Shown here piece by piece: positions 11,901-23,242 of a DNA stretch of 64,000 nt; the stretch's first letter is position 1, and each line of letters opens with the position of its first letter. The notes under the pieces were generated by a model. It ran no database searches. It was given only the letters and a program-made list of their open reading frames with translations, and had not been told where the DNA came from. The position numbers and the translations under genes were made by a program. Source of the stretch: Ananas comosus (lineage: Eukaryota > Streptophyta > Magnoliopsida > Poales > Bromeliaceae); NCBI RefSeq assembly GCF_001540865.1, contig NC_033637.1, positions 6,047,676 to 6,111,675 of the forward strand, given 5' to 3'.

Positions 11901-14673
11901 AAAAAGGTCATTTTAATAAGAAATGTCACTTTTTGTCATATTATTTTGCACTTATTAGTGGAATTGTAATATGGAAAGTTTAGTGATTTGATGTTTAAGT
12001 TAAAAGTTCGTGGAGTATCAAAATATTGGGATTGTACAGGAACTATAAATCATTTTACGTCGGAAATTATGATAAGTAAGGTTGTCATTTGGGTTTACTA
12101 CCTGTATGTGCTTTTGCTCTTACTCATCTGCTTCTTTTCAGCTGATGGCTACTCAATATATGTAAGGAGTTTGCCATTAACTGCTACACCTGCACAACTC
12201 GAGGAGGAGTTTAAGAGGTTTGGTGCTATCAAGCCTGGTGGTATTCAAGTTAGAAGCAACAAGGTTTGCATCCACATGCTTCCAAATTAGATTTCCAAAA
12301 CTTGATATGAAATTATGCATCGTATAATTTACTGGAGTTCCACATGGATGCAGCTACAAGGGTTTTGTTTTGGATTTGTGGAGTTTGAGGAGGCTAGCGC
12401 TGTCCAAAGTGCAATAGAGGTAAACATGAGTATTCCGCTTGTACATTCATTGCTGTGGTTCCATGCTATTGAAAATAGCAAAACTTTAAGGTTAGCTAGA
12501 AGTAATTGGCAAACATGTGTGTACTCAGCATTTTTGCTTCTTTCCTCCAATGTGAATTTAGGGACAGAATAAGCTTTCTTACTGAATTAACTTTGTGTGT
12601 TTTTATTAATGAAAGCTCTCATTAGCTATTTATGGCTTGTAATTAATTCTATTAATGTAAAATTGCATTTTAGGTACAAGTTCATCCTTCCAAATATTGC
12701 TATTTGTCTTTTCCATATTCAACAGCCCTAGGTTGCAGCTCTTCTTCAGACTACCTTCCTCACGTCATCCCATGAATTATGTGTGCCTGTGACCAACAAC
12801 CAGAGCACCATCCAATCATGCTTGTTTCTTTTTCATTTGGACTTTCTTACTAGGCAACTTCTTTTCTTGTTTTCCTCTTTCAAGATCTATTTTCTTAAAT
12901 GATATGACGAAGCAGTTTTCTCTCTGATTATTCTCATATTAGGTGAGTGTTTTGAAGTTGCTTTATGAACTCCCTTGCAATTAGACTCCCTTGACTCCAT
13001 TTTACTGGTCTTAGCCACTTTCTTTATGCAGTTAGGCCATGTAGTAGGGTACATAGTGACTTGTGTATCATCATATTTGGACTATTATTAGCAATTCACC
13101 AGCGCCAAGAATTAGAGCCCCTGTTTAGACCAGTCTCAGCCCTTAGGATAACTGACTTAATTGGCTATCCTAGGATAAATGACTCGGTTAGCTATCTAAT
13201 CAAGTGATAATGAATTAGCTGATCTTTGGAATGAGACCAGATGTTGAAATTCGACCTAGTCAATTAGCTTTGTAGCTCCAGAATTTCTTCTGAAATGAGA
13301 GCAAATGCTATTTCCTTCTTGGAACCTTAAGCTGTCTTTCAAATGTTGTGAACTTAACGCAATCACATGTTCCCCAACTTGTCGTTTATAAGGGCTGACC
13401 GAGATCCTCTATAAGATGATTAGCAAGCCTAGGAGAGAGTTATACCTGATATCCTGTGGTTAGTGAAAGTGCTAGTGCGGCCCGCTCTACCTGATATCCT
13501 GTGGTTAGTGCTGGTACTAGTCATAGCAGGTCACACTAATGTTGGAGGGCAACACTTGCTGCTTGCTCCAACATTATATTGTTGGGTTTGAATGAGGATG
13601 AATCCCCCAAACACAATGCTCCAACATAGTATTTGGTGTTTGCAAGAGAACAAGTCCTCCGAACACAATAATAAGAATACCCCTGGTTAAAAAAATGGCG
13701 AGCCACACTAGCGTTGGAGCGCAACATTTATTTTGCCTGCTGCTCCAACATGATATTACTGTGTTTGCACGAGGATGAATCTCCCAAACGCAACGCTCCA
13801 ACATATATATAGTGTTGGCATGGCAACAAGTCCTCCAAACACAATAATAAGAACACCCCACGCATTAACACTGTGGAAGCAGGCCAATCAGGCCCTAAAG
13901 TTGGATTGTTGGTTAAGGTTGGCGAAAACAACTTCATAGGGTGGTTGCTTGATTTTTCATGATTCGCATGTTGCTTTCGTACTTTCCAGTGACATGATGA
14001 GCTTGTTTCATTATTTCAGGCTTCTCCTATTACGATAGGTGGTCGCCAGGCTTTTGTTGAAGAAAAGAGGGCCACTGGTTCACGAGGCAAGTTCTACACA
14101 GATTTTTACCTAACTACTGTATCATCATTAGGAACTCTTGATAATTTTGTCATCGAACTTATTTCATTTGAAGTCAATATTATAGGTCACTAGCTTGCAT
14201 AAACTGGAATCCTCTTTGAATTACAGCCTTAAACTGACACATGTTGTTACCACAGGATGACATGAATGAGACTTGCCATTACATAATTAAAACTCCAAAA
14301 TTGCTGCATAAGTTGCCATTTATAGACACATTTTGCTTTGAGCAATAGACAATTAGGAATTGCTTCTTACTAATTCCTCTTCCAGGATAATAAACTCAAA
14401 ATTCCCTTTTCTGCAGTTGGCAACCGAGGAAGGTTTGCACCGGGCAGAGGTGGTTCCAGTTTCCGGAACGATGGGATGAGGGGGCGTGGTAACTATGGTG
14501 GTGGAAGAGGCTATGGTAGGGGAGATTACAACAACCGGCCTGATTTTGGGAGCAGAGGGGGCGGCAGGGGAGGGTATTCGAATCGGGGGGGTGATGTTGG
14601 ATATCAGAGGGTTGATCATGGTGGTCGTGGTAACCGATCCAGTCCATCACCTCCAAATGCTCCCTCCAAATAA
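6274..14673 (+). CDS. G3BP-like NTF2/RRM RNA-binding protein, nine coding exons
   Basis: Coding exons: 6274-6324, 6422-6559, 6640-6943, 7303-7547, 11503-11683, 12142-12263, 12354-12419, 14020-14086 and 14417-14673. They join to 1431 nt (476 aa plus stop) with every phase matching. Residues about 18-135 form an NTF2-like domain (starts VGNAFVPQYY, ends near IFCYVPE). A Glu-rich linker follows (about 170-220), then one RRM at about 310-388 with RNP2 IYVRSL and RNP1 GFCFGFVEF, then an RGG/Gly-rich tail from about 393. This order is that of plant Ras-GAP SH3-binding (G3BP) proteins, which act in the cytoplasm in mRNA binding and stress granules. Intron 8 appears to use a GC donor. The exon 5 donor is the weak point: 11684 keeps frame, whereas the stronger-looking GTAAAA donor at 11706 would put a stop just after the junction. 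Confidence 0.92.
7737..8397. mobile_element. Foldback MITE bounded by CT/TA and AG microsatellites (intron 4)
   Basis: Two long inverted arms: the left begins near 7811 with GTTGAGCTGGAATACTATCG, the right ends near 8363 with its complement. The outer edges are a (CT)n(TA)n tract on the left and an (AG)n tract on the right, so the microsatellites extend the hairpin. It is non-coding and sits in the large fourth intron. It shares the TTGAGCT terminus with the element at 24888-25073. Confidence 0.75.
8396..8902. mobile_element. Second foldback MITE, adjoining the first (intron 4)
   Basis: The left end GCAGGACTGCTGTGCTCTC matches the complement of the right end GAGAGTACAGCAGCCCTGC, and the inverted arms continue for over 200 bp through the CGATCGGCTCCGTT segment. 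It is preceded by (GA)n and followed by (TA)n (8903-8951). Internal motifs such as ATCGACGATCGGC also occur in the neighbouring element, so the two are probably one superfamily. Confidence 0.75.
8903..8951. repeat. (TA)n microsatellite in intron 4
   Basis: About 24 TA dinucleotides immediately after the foldback element. Confidence 0.9.
8952..10193. other. Rest of intron 4, no element recognised
   Basis: Ordinary AT-rich intron sequence. A short open frame (9402-9599) has no recognisable domain. Confidence 0.4.
10202..10559. mobile_element. Foldback MITE in intron 4 of the G3BP-like gene
   Basis: Inverted arms: GGAAAACTTCAAAAA... at 10203 and its complement ending at 10558, with internal CCTGTGGTTT / AAACCACAGG blocks also mirrored. 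AAATAAAA flanks both sides (10194-10201 and 10560-10567), consistent with an 8-bp target duplication, though in low-complexity sequence. A diverged relative is at 26180-26607. Confidence 0.75.
13534..13877. repeat. Two tandem ~172-bp repeats in intron 7
   Basis: The segment beginning CACTAATGTTGGAG at 13534 recurs at 13706 as CACTAGCGTTGGAG; both contain GCTCCAACAT, AACAAGTCCTCC and AACACAATAATAAGAA in order. Copies are about 80 percent alike by eye. Each unit also holds complementary GTTGGAG/CTCCAAC segments able to form hairpins. No function is apparent. Confidence 0.75.
14087..14092 (+). other. Probable GC-type (GC-AG) 5' splice site, intron 8
   Basis: Exon 8 reads ...TCA CGA G followed by GCAAGT, an excellent match to the non-canonical GC donor consensus AG|GCAAGT. 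Joining the single G to exon 9 (TTGGCAACC at 14417) restores Ser-Arg-Val-Gly-Asn, whereas the nearest GT donor breaks the frame. GC-AG introns are an established minor class of plant introns. Confidence 0.7.
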
Positions 14674-15895
14674 AAACCAGAAGCAGATTTGCAACTCTCA
14701 GGTTTTATTTTTCTGGTCCTCAGATTACCCTGGATTGAATGCATTGAAGAGTTAATATCCCTCAATTGTCTGGTTTTTCCTAATTAATTGCGAGGTTCCT
14801 GTTTTTCTTCACCCACTATTTTTGGAACATGATACAACTGGTTATTACTGATTCTGTAGAATATAAGTTTTAGCCGAATATATAGCCAACGTTCCTTGGG
14901 ACTTTTCTTATGTAGCTGATGTTCCTAAACTTAGGCATTTAATAGGGTGTCTAATGTTGTGAGAGAGGATTGGTGTAGCAACTATTTTTTTTTTTTTTTT
15001 AACCATTCTTTTCTTTCCACTGTTTCTTTGAATAGACGGTTGAATTGTAATCTGATTTGGGATTTTCTTCAGATAATAAGTTGATATTAATTACTAATAA
15101 ATTGTTTTCCTTGCTGATCTGCAAAATCATAACTTAGCTGCCACTAGGAATTAAACTCCAGAAGAAGGTTTTTTTGGGTTTTCTCCCCCTTTTCACCTTG
15201 CTTTCTTTTAACTTCAGTTTTATTATTTCACAATATGTAGGCTTTTCAAGTATATTTTTGATTTTGATGCTTTGGTAATCTTCTTACAGGCACCACCTGT
15301 CAACTGTTTTGAGCTTATTCTGTTGACATTGGTATGTTATTGCAAGGTGCACTTTCTAGCTATGCCGTTATGTGATGTAGCTACTTGCTACTTGCTACTT
15401 AATAGGTCTCTTTTCTCAATTAAGCTTACAATTATATAGCCGGTTTTGATAGTACATCCAGCCCATCTGTCTCTTTTCTCTTGCAGTTTAGATAATTAAA
15501 TTTAAGGATTGAGGAATAGGGTGAACCTATCTTCATGCCAGTTTACGTGATGAACGATGAATGTGACCGTCTCTCATTGGGGACAATCTCTATGAAATGT
15601 TTGTCCCAAGTAAAGCTCAATGATAGAAAACTTGCTAAACCAACACAACCAATAATGTCCCGACACGTAGCATATATTCCCGCATACAAAGAACTATATA
15701 TAACGCTCTTGTGCGGATAACCCTGATCAATTGTGATACACGTTGTGTTTGGCATAGTTTCATAGTTTGGGAATCAAACACGTTAAAAGGATTAAATTAT
15801 AATTATAATGCGCATATATCCTTTTCCTTTTTCTTATTTTTAATTCAACCGTCATAGGTCATTGCAGTTAGGTCTCAACGTACGTACTAGGCAAA
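14674..15895. other. 3' UTR and intergenic DNA after the G3BP-like gene
   Basis: T-rich sequence follows the stop codon and probably holds the 3' UTR. A poly-T tract lies near 14983-15000 and AATAAA-like hexamers occur around 15098. No further coding exon could be joined. Confidence 0.4.
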
Positions 15896-16045
15896 TTAGC
15901 TAAACTCGACGGAATAGACCATGTTGATGACTCCAACATTTCCATCTGCTCGAATACATGCATCGCGGTCATATATAGTCTGGCTTAACTCTTCTTTATC
16001 AATCTCGGTACCATCTGAAAAGCTTACTTTGGTAGGACATTCCAC
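15896..16045 (-). pseudogene. Orphan terminal-exon-like segment, unidentified
   Basis: On the minus strand, a 49-codon open frame with a normal-looking residue mix runs from just after a TCAG acceptor (at 16046-16049) to a TAA at 15896-15898. It starts VECPTKVSFSDGTE and ends GVINMVYSVEFS. No start codon or upstream partner exon was found in the flanking 2 kb, so it may be a captured or decayed last exon. I do not recognise the family. Confidence 0.25.
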
Positions 16046-17029
16046 CTGACGCTAAGATATCGGATGTTTCAAAAGAGACATGGTAATTAAGCATCGTGAG
16101 CAAGGTTGAGGGTGATATCCAGTGAGCATAGAGGATGGATTTGCGGGTGGTGAGTTGGGCATTGATGTAATGAGTTGGGCTTGATGTGATGGGCGTTCGT
16201 ACGGAAGAAACAAGTAATTAGGGGTCAAAGTGAAAAAAAAAAAAAATAGTTAAGGCCGTGGACCAATAGTGCAATAAATTAAAGACTAAGGATCTAATTA
16301 AAAAGAGAGAAATGATCGATGGGAACCAAAATAAAAGATAGGATGTCGGAATAAGTTATGCGATGATAGGAATGATCTTGGCGTTTATTACTCGGTAGGA
16401 TACTATGTAATTTATCTTATTTTCAAAAAATAACTTGAATGCGGAATATATTGTTCTATTTTAGACAGTTGACCACCCGGCGCACTAGCTAGCCTTCACT
16501 TCTAATAAAAATAATTCTCACACTAAATAAAAATATCACTAGATAACTCATAATTTTTCTAGATATCTAAACAAAGCATTTGAATATTTTGTATTAAAAA
16601 AAGGAGAAAATGACTAGATTGGAGTGGAAATATTTGGCTTTTGGATAGTGATTCTGTATGATGCATATATCCAAAAGTAAATGTATGTATGTGTGGCATT
16701 GCTCCAAGATAAATATATACTATCTATACGCTCAAAAGTGCGTGTAATTAGTACCCACCATGCATACAAAAGTTTATACATTTTTTAGAGATTTCGAAAA
16801 TTAACTATAAAATGATTGATAAGACTGGTGTGGAGATACACATCATGGGAGGGATAAATGTAAGATTTTTATTCATTGTTTGAATGTACATAGTGATAAC
16901 ATTAATCGGTAGCTCTTTGTCAGTGATTTAGAAAAATTTCAGTTCAACCCTAGTCTTTGGTCTAACATTACTAGCTAAAATGGGGTGTTAAAAAGGTATC
17001 ATTCTAGTACCCTCTGTAGAAGAGGAAGG
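16046..17029. other. Intergenic DNA, no element recognised
   Basis: AT-rich, without convincing ORFs or inverted repeats. Confidence 0.4.
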
Positions 17030-17275
17030 GTTATGCAACTGCTTCAATCAAAATCTTCAAAACTGTCGGTGAAAATCAGAAGGCCATTGACAACTTTTGG
17101 ATTCACTTTGTATTTATGTGAGCAATTTTATGAGTGTATTTAATGTATAATTGTTTATAAATAGAGGGGTACGTCGTTGGGGCCAAGGTAGAGAGTAGAG
17201 AGAGTATATTTGTAATTTTTAAATTTTGCAGAATCGCTACTCTTATTTTCTTTTCTTGCACTTGGTCTTCGACGG
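17030..17275 (+). mobile_element. Copia-like LTR remnant
   Basis: Contains a TATAAATAGAGGGG promoter-like box near 17158 and the segment GGATTCACTTTGTATTTATG, both matched in order in a second remnant at about 43960-44215. Boundaries and target duplications were not found. Its TATA box lies about 500 bp upstream of NINJA gene A and could contribute to that gene's transcription, which is speculative. Confidence 0.4.
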
Positions 17276-17531
17276 TGAATATGTCCCGACTAATAAGATC
17301 GAGAAAGGCTTGCTTATTTTCGAGTAAAAACACACGCACTGCACGGCCTTTAGCCAGCAAAATTATTAAACCCATTACATTTTACTCCAAAGGTGTAAAA
17401 CTTGTCATATACACTCACTTTTTGAATGCAAATATTGTAACATTAATTAGTAGCTCTTACTCTCCAAGAGGTGTAACACTTGCCCCCAACGTACTCTCTG
17501 ACCTGTATGTTCCGTTTCAGTACCAAGGCTT

Positions 17532-17541
17532 ACACGTGTCA
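17532..17541 (+). promoter_or_regulatory. G-box/ABRE-like element upstream of NINJA gene A
   Basis: ACACGTGTCA lies about 140 bp before the chosen start codon. The core CACGTGTC is shared with the islands upstream of copies B and D. AFP/NINJA-family genes are commonly ABA-responsive; regulation here is inferred. Confidence 0.45.
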
Positions 17542-17675
17542 CCACTTAGGTTGGCTTTAACCTCTACTACCCTTTGTCACCCTTTTGGGCTTAAAACTCT
17601 CTCAAACTCCTCCTCTACAAGGAATCCACTCTCTTTCTCCTTCTCTTTATGTTCCCTTACTCCTCCTTACTCCCA

Positions 17676-18979
17676 ATGGCCCCAAACCCTACAGAAACAG
17701 AGCTCCCAAATCAAAGCTTTGAGCAACATGTTGAAGCCCTAGACCTCACCCTGGGCCTCTCTCTCCCCCAAAGACCACCCACTTATGATAATGTTCTTGG
17801 CATGCACTGTTCCAACCCTAACCCTAACCCTAACCCTGACCCTAACCCTAACTTGACGTCGTCTGATCCGCTAGTCGCGCCATGGCCATTGCTTGTTCCG
17901 AATAACGATCCCTACAGCACTACCCGATGCTTGCGAAATCCAAACGCTTACGTGATGATGCCTTGCTGGGTTGCACCGGATCGCGGTGCAATGTTCGCAG
18001 CACAGATGCAGCATGTCAATGGTAATGAGAATGCAGGAACTGGTGACTTAGCTCGAGCTCCTACAGCAGTGGGTCCATTTCATGGGGGCAGTAGCAGTAG
18101 AGGATCCTCGTGCGTTCGCGAGGAAAGAAAACGTTGTGAGATTCCAGGTACGTCGTTGTACGTACATGGCAAAATAACATAGAGCCTGTTTGGTTCTGCT
18201 GTAGGATATAGTATTGTTATTTGATTACGTACTATTTTTTGTTTATTAATTAAGTATAATCTTACTATCTAAAAATACCTCCAAATAACTTCCTCCTGCA
18301 GCAGAATTGGATCAAATTAATTTAAGTTTAATTTCTGGCGCTACAACTACATATATTGTGATATGGAAACAAAAATTTTTAGCGATATATGAAGCATATA
18401 TAATTTCGTCGTTAAAACAAATAATGAGCCACTGATTTTAGTGTCTTTGTACAATGTCATTAGCGACGGAGTAACTTTGTTGCTAAAATGTGGTCACTAT
18501 TAGTTTTGTACGAGGGGATTTTTTTTAAAAAAATTTACTTCTCATTAATGAAACCCGATCTTCTGGAATTTCTGAAAGCAGGGGCCTTTTCGGGCGATAC
18601 CGTCGAGCACACACTGAGCAACATTCCTTCTAGCTCTGCGCTTCGTCCCCGCAGAATTGCTGAGCCGGTTCCGAGCATAACCAATGGATCGGTCTCAGGA
18701 GTAGAGCTCACTAATGGCGCTACAATGAGGAGGCTTGTGGACTTATCAAGAACACAGCAGATTCTGCTTGTGACATGCTCAAGTAATAGTGAACGTCCCT
18801 TCAATGGAGAGGCTATGATCACAGTTGGTTTACTCTACAAATACACCAGCAGAGACGAAGTTAGAATTTCATGTGCGTGCCATGGGAGCTCCTTCTCACC
18901 AGAGGAGTTTGCGAGGCATGCTGGGTGCACTGATACTTCGCAAGCATTAAGAGAGATTGTAGTTCATGTCCCTTTGTAG
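17676..18979 (+). CDS. NINJA/AFP-family transcriptional repressor adaptor (copy A)
   Basis: Two exons, 17676-18147 and 18582-18979 (GT-AG, phase 1), encode 289 aa. The start is the Met that aligns with the starts of copies B and D; an in-frame ATG at 17649 would add 9 residues. Residues 22-30 are LDLTLGLSL, a textbook EAR motif that in this family recruits TOPLESS co-repressors. Residues 47-59 are an Asn-Pro run encoded by telomere-like CCCTAA repeats. Residues about 217-289 form the conserved C-terminal domain (GLLYKYTSRDEVRISCACHG, then SFSPEEF and HAG) that binds JAZ or ABI5-type partners. Known members act in the nucleus in jasmonate or ABA signalling; which one this resembles cannot be decided here. 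The protein is shorter than typical members, with a weakly conserved middle. Confidence 0.82.
17816..17855 (+). repeat. Telomere-like CCCTAA repeat inside coding sequence
   Basis: About six CCCTAA/CCCTGA units encode the Asn-Pro stretch of NINJA gene A. Shorter versions persist at 36895-36930 (intron of copy B) and 38702-38725 (pseudogene C), so the tract predates the duplications. Confidence 0.8.
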
Positions 18980-19149
18980 AAGATTAACTTAATAACATGT
19001 ACTTCGATCTTTTCATGTTGCATGTAATAATATCGTGGGGATTCGAACTTAGGATATTTCCCTCTTGATATGATGTGAAATTAAACCAGTATCAGAAATC
19101 CTAAAAAATTTTATTCTTTGTTTCTTATAGAAGATTAGCTGTACAATAT
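18980..19149. other. 3' flank of NINJA gene A
   Basis: AT-rich; probably contains the 3' UTR. No clear polyadenylation signal was chosen. Confidence 0.35.
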
Positions 19150-19516
19150 TGTTAGACGTGCTTCGAAATTTGGTTATTAATTTTGTTTTTGTGATTGACA
19201 GCTTCGCAGTACGACAAATTTGAAAAATAATTTGTGAAGGAAAAAATGAATAGCTGTGGTGGGTACGTAGCCCAAGCTCGTTTTGGAATTTTCTTTTTCT
19301 TTTACTCTATACGCAATAAAATGAACTGTAATAAAAAGAAATTTTATACTTTCTTTTTTCGTAGTAAAGTTCTCTTCTTCTTTGCATGTTGTTTTGTTCT
19401 GTACAAAAAGTTTTCCACGTAAATCCTTCTATTTCATGTTTTATTTTTTTACTGTTTTTGTGGTTTGTCTACTATGAGATCGGCTTTTGTCGTTTCTATT
19501 TGTGTGCTCGTCGTAA
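19150..19516 (+). mobile_element. Solo LTR, copia-like
   Basis: Starts TGTTAGACGTGCTTCG. It shares GTGAAGGAAAA, AGTAAAGTTCTC and CACGTAAATC in order with the solo LTR at 43240-43645. AATAT at 19145-19149 and 19517-19521 is a candidate 5-bp target duplication, but the 3' CA terminus has decayed. No internal retrotransposon sequence adjoins. Confidence 0.55.
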
Positions 19517-19594
19517 AATATATTGAAGAACAATTTAAACTCTGAAGAGAATATTGCACCGAATTGAATTAGATACAAGATAATTAAACTGAAC

Positions 19595-19992
19595 CTAAGT
19601 GTCACGGATACTGACACGGAACACGAGACACGACACGACTTGGACACCGCGACTTAGCAACTTTCAAAAAATTAGAACACAGACACATCATGAAAATTGC
19701 GAATAAAATATAATATTATTAATATAATAATATATTTTTATTATGTATAAAATATTAATTTTGGTAAAATATTATTATATTTTCCGTACGAATAAAAGTT
19801 AATAAAATTTTCATTGATATTTTATATATTTAAGAAAAAAAATTCTCCTTCATACATAATTTATTTATATTGTCAAAAAAAAATTATATGCATTCATTAA
19901 AAAGCTAAAATATTTATCATCTTACATTATATATGTATAAAAAAGTAAAATATAAATAAATAAATAAATAAATAAATATATATATATATATN

Positions 19993-20090
<98 letters not shown>

Positions 20091-20184
20091 TGTATGCACT
20101 ATGAATCGGCATTAAATGAGCATCCAAGGAGTCTCCACATCGGACACGTCTGACACGGACACACACGCGTCCGACACGGACATG
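19595..20184. mobile_element. Possible DNA transposon with GACACGGACAC-type ends
   Basis: The left part (19600-19655) and right part (20120-20184) carry inverted clusters of GACAC/GTGTC motifs, a style seen at ends of some plant DNA transposons. The interior is AT-rich with a long (TA)n tract. Exact termini were not resolved, and the solo LTR that follows is inserted at the right end. Confidence 0.3.
19973..20086. repeat. Long (TA)n microsatellite with assembly N
   Basis: About 110 bp of TA repeats broken by an N at 19992; the true length is unknown. Confidence 0.9.
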
Positions 20185-20189
20185 TGAGG

Positions 20190-22075
20190 TGTCGCACCTC
20201 GGATTACACGTTTCCCCGGTCACTCCAACAGACCTGCCGTATACATAGAAATTTTTACTGTATACGAAGCGATAGCTGTACCTGTAAATAAATCCAAGTT
20301 ACAATCACAAGGTAAAGAGCTGCTAAATAAAAAAGTAATATATAATCTCGAGTACCCAGACAACAATCATATGTACATAAACCCCAAAATTACATGTGGA
20401 AGGTACTCCTCTAACACTGCAGTAAGACTGGAAGGGATCTAGCACGCAACTCCCTTTCCACGATCTAAGTAGCAACAGCAGCAGCCGCGGACGAAAGCTC
20501 TGGAAAAAGAGGTCAACAACTGGGTGTGAGAACTACTGTAAAAAGAAGTAGTCCTCCGTGGGCACCGCTACCGGCCTTAACGGCTCACCCATTAAGTTTA
20601 TAGAAAGTATGCATAAGGATAGTAAAGGAAACTGGAACAACTCTATAGCTACATGCCACTATACTATCTCTAACCACTACCCTGTAGATAAAGAAATGCA
20701 CTCTCTGACTCAATCTCACTAGGAACTGTGAACGCACCCGTCTTGCCTATCGAAACTACACCAACCACTACCACGCTGGGTTGTTGGTGGAGAGTAAGTC
20801 CAATCCGGACACTACGACATCAACGCGAACGCACAAAGCCCGACTCCGAAGTGGCACTCGTGGGCGCTACCTAACCGAGTATGCAAGCGTATCTCTACCG
20901 AGCTCAATCTGCAGGCTCTCGCAGGCTACAATCAAAGAAAAAGGGTTTATCTAGTCTAACAATCAAAGCTCACGTGCCACCGGCACAATCTGATCCAAAT
21001 ACAAAAATCTCGGTCCACCGTCAACTGCGACAGCAGTACCCGACAATCCGGAACAATCTACACACTACTGTAAAATAAGTTCGGCATTCCAGCATGAGCG
21101 TAAACTCACCTTACAGTAATCTGGGTATCTATCGCATATAAGCAGCGGCGATACAAACGAACTACAGCTCCTAAAGTTAAATCTAGTAATTTTTAGAAAA
21201 TGACAGTGTAGGATCTATAGTTTTCTTCTAAATCAATTCCAGATCCAACATGTATAAACAAAGTGACTAGCTTAACTCCATATTCAGATTCTATAGCATA
21301 ACCTATAATATTCATGAATTCGAGTACTAGCACGATAAACCAAACCAACCATAGCACATGTTGACGTCGATAAAACTTAGAAGGAAATTCGACGATTTCA
21401 GTAAACGTCAACCCACCTCGAAAAGCCCGTCCAACCACGGCAAGAAGTCGACAGAAGGAAAAACCACGCGCTCACCCGGCCTCCCAACGACGTAACCGCG
21501 ACGCATGCACGCTCGAACGGTCGTCCGGATCGATGTCGACAACCTCCTGAGTGCGATCCACGACCTCGACAACGCACGATGTCTCTAACTAGAGAGAGAG
21601 AGGAAGTAGCAACCCAATAGCTCACTCTCTGCCTCTCTACACATATAAAGCAGTGGGGATAAGGTTGGGGTTATCGACAACTCAAATGACCAAAAGGCCC
21701 CTCACTTACTCAAAATCTCAGCTGGAGTACCGGTATCAGATTTCGTTCCCGGTACTCGGCCTCTCAGCCCGCAAGGTCGCACACAGGTACCGGTACCGGC
21801 CCGATGCTATACCGGTACTCAGCATCATTTGGCGCAACCCGAGAGCATATTATCCAGAATTTACACTGGGGTATCAGTACTCTACTGCACGGTACCGGTA
21901 CTCAATACTGAAAATCTGCACTTTGCAGGTTCCAATGTTAAATTCTGCTCTCGCGTCGCACTGAGTCAATTTTGCGTCTATTTCGTGCCAAAACGATTTC
22001 GACTTGTCCCGACACTCTCCAGATGTGTTGATAAGCCTCAAATACTGAAATCTCACGACCAACCAAAACACTACA
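20190..22075 (-). mobile_element. Solo LTR, large LTR family 1, minus orientation
   Basis: On the minus strand the LTR starts TGTAGTGTTTTGG (22075) and ends in GCGACA (20190). A perfect 5-bp duplication TGAGG flanks it (20185-20189 and 22076-22080). Its U5 half matches 29612-32037 over many blocks, e.g. CGCTTCGTATACAG and ACACATCTGGAGAGTGTCG. A distinctive cluster of GGTACCGG-type motifs occupies 21728-21905. No primer-binding site, gag or pol adjoins, so the copy was reduced by LTR-LTR recombination. Confidence 0.85.
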
Positions 22076-22272
22076 TGAGGCTTACAAAAGTGTCTGTGAT
22101 ACATAGACATGAACAAAAGGTATATACTATTGTCATTAAAAGACCGATAAAAAATCAATGCAATACCACTAAATAAATCAATAGTATATACAAATAAACT
22201 ATTTTATTATTGATCTATAACCAGCCTGTGTAAGTCGCCTGCTTGGCATGGCAATGATAAATATAACACTAA

Positions 22273-23239
22273 GGGTGCGTTTGGTTCGAGTTATCCTGGC
22301 AGGATTACAGGTAATTCTGCTAGGATTACTGTGTTTGATTCATTCGCTATATAATTTAGTCGTTAATGTAGCATTACAAATCAAGCAGAATTATATCGAA
22401 AATATTAACGAGGGGGGTGTCGTGTATCTTGTATTACTGAAAACCGGTAATACTATATATTATGTAAAATGACAATTTTACCCTCTAACTCTGGAAACCT
22501 TTTCAATACATTTTTTTTAAAAAAATGTAATTTAAAATTTTGACTTGTCAGCTTTTAATTTTTAATTTTTAATTTTTACATTTAAATTTTTAAATTTAAA
22601 TTTTAAACTTCAAATTTAAATTTTAAATTTTAAATTTTAAAATTTAAAATTTAAATTTAAATTAAAATTTTAGATTTTAAATTATAAGTTTTAAATTTTA
22701 AATTTTAAATTTTAAATTNCTTTTAAATTTGGAATTTTAATTTTCAAAAATTTTCAAATTTTTAAAATTTAAATTTTTAAACATCAAATTTCAAATTTCA
22801 AATTACTTTAAATTTTAATTTTAAATTTTAAATTTTAAAATTCAAATTTTTATTTTAAATTCTAAATTTTAAATTTATATTTTAAATTCTAAATTTTAAA
22901 TTTATATTTTAATTTTTTATTTTATATATATTTATATTTAAATTTTAGATTTTAAATTTAGAAATTTCATATTTTATATTTTAAATTAAAATATTAAATT
23001 TATATTTTTGTTAAAATTTAAAATTTAAAATTTAAAATTCAAAATATTTAAAATAAAATTTGGTAAAAAAATATTATTTGTAAACGATAAAATTTATTTT
23101 ACAAAATATGGTTAAGGGCAATTTTGGAATAGACTATACTTTATTGTCTAGATTATTAAATTTTATTGATAAAATCAAACATTGTAACACTATAAACACT
23201 GCAATACAACATTATATTACTATATTAAATCAAACGCAT
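22273..23239. mobile_element. Tourist-like (PIF/Harbinger) element
   Basis: Left end GGGTGCGTTTGGTTCGAG and right end CAAACGCAT form the typical GTTTGG terminal inverted repeat, flanked by TAA on both sides (22270-22272 and 23240-23242). The interior is almost pure AAATTT-type low-complexity DNA with an N at 22719. No transposase. Confidence 0.7.
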
Positions 23240-23242
23240 TAA

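Noticed and set aside
17816..17855. Telomere or interstitial telomeric site
   Set aside because: Only about six units, in frame within an exon encoding Asn-Pro and repeated at matching places in paralogues; it is a gene feature.
18488..18979. Single-exon reading of the NINJA A C-terminal half starting at 18488
   Set aside because: The first 31 codons are T-rich intron sequence; the acceptor at 18580-18581 joins in frame to exon 1, which carries the EAR motif.
19917..20099. Ile-Tyr repeat ORF
   Set aside because: Translation of a (TA)n microsatellite with an N.
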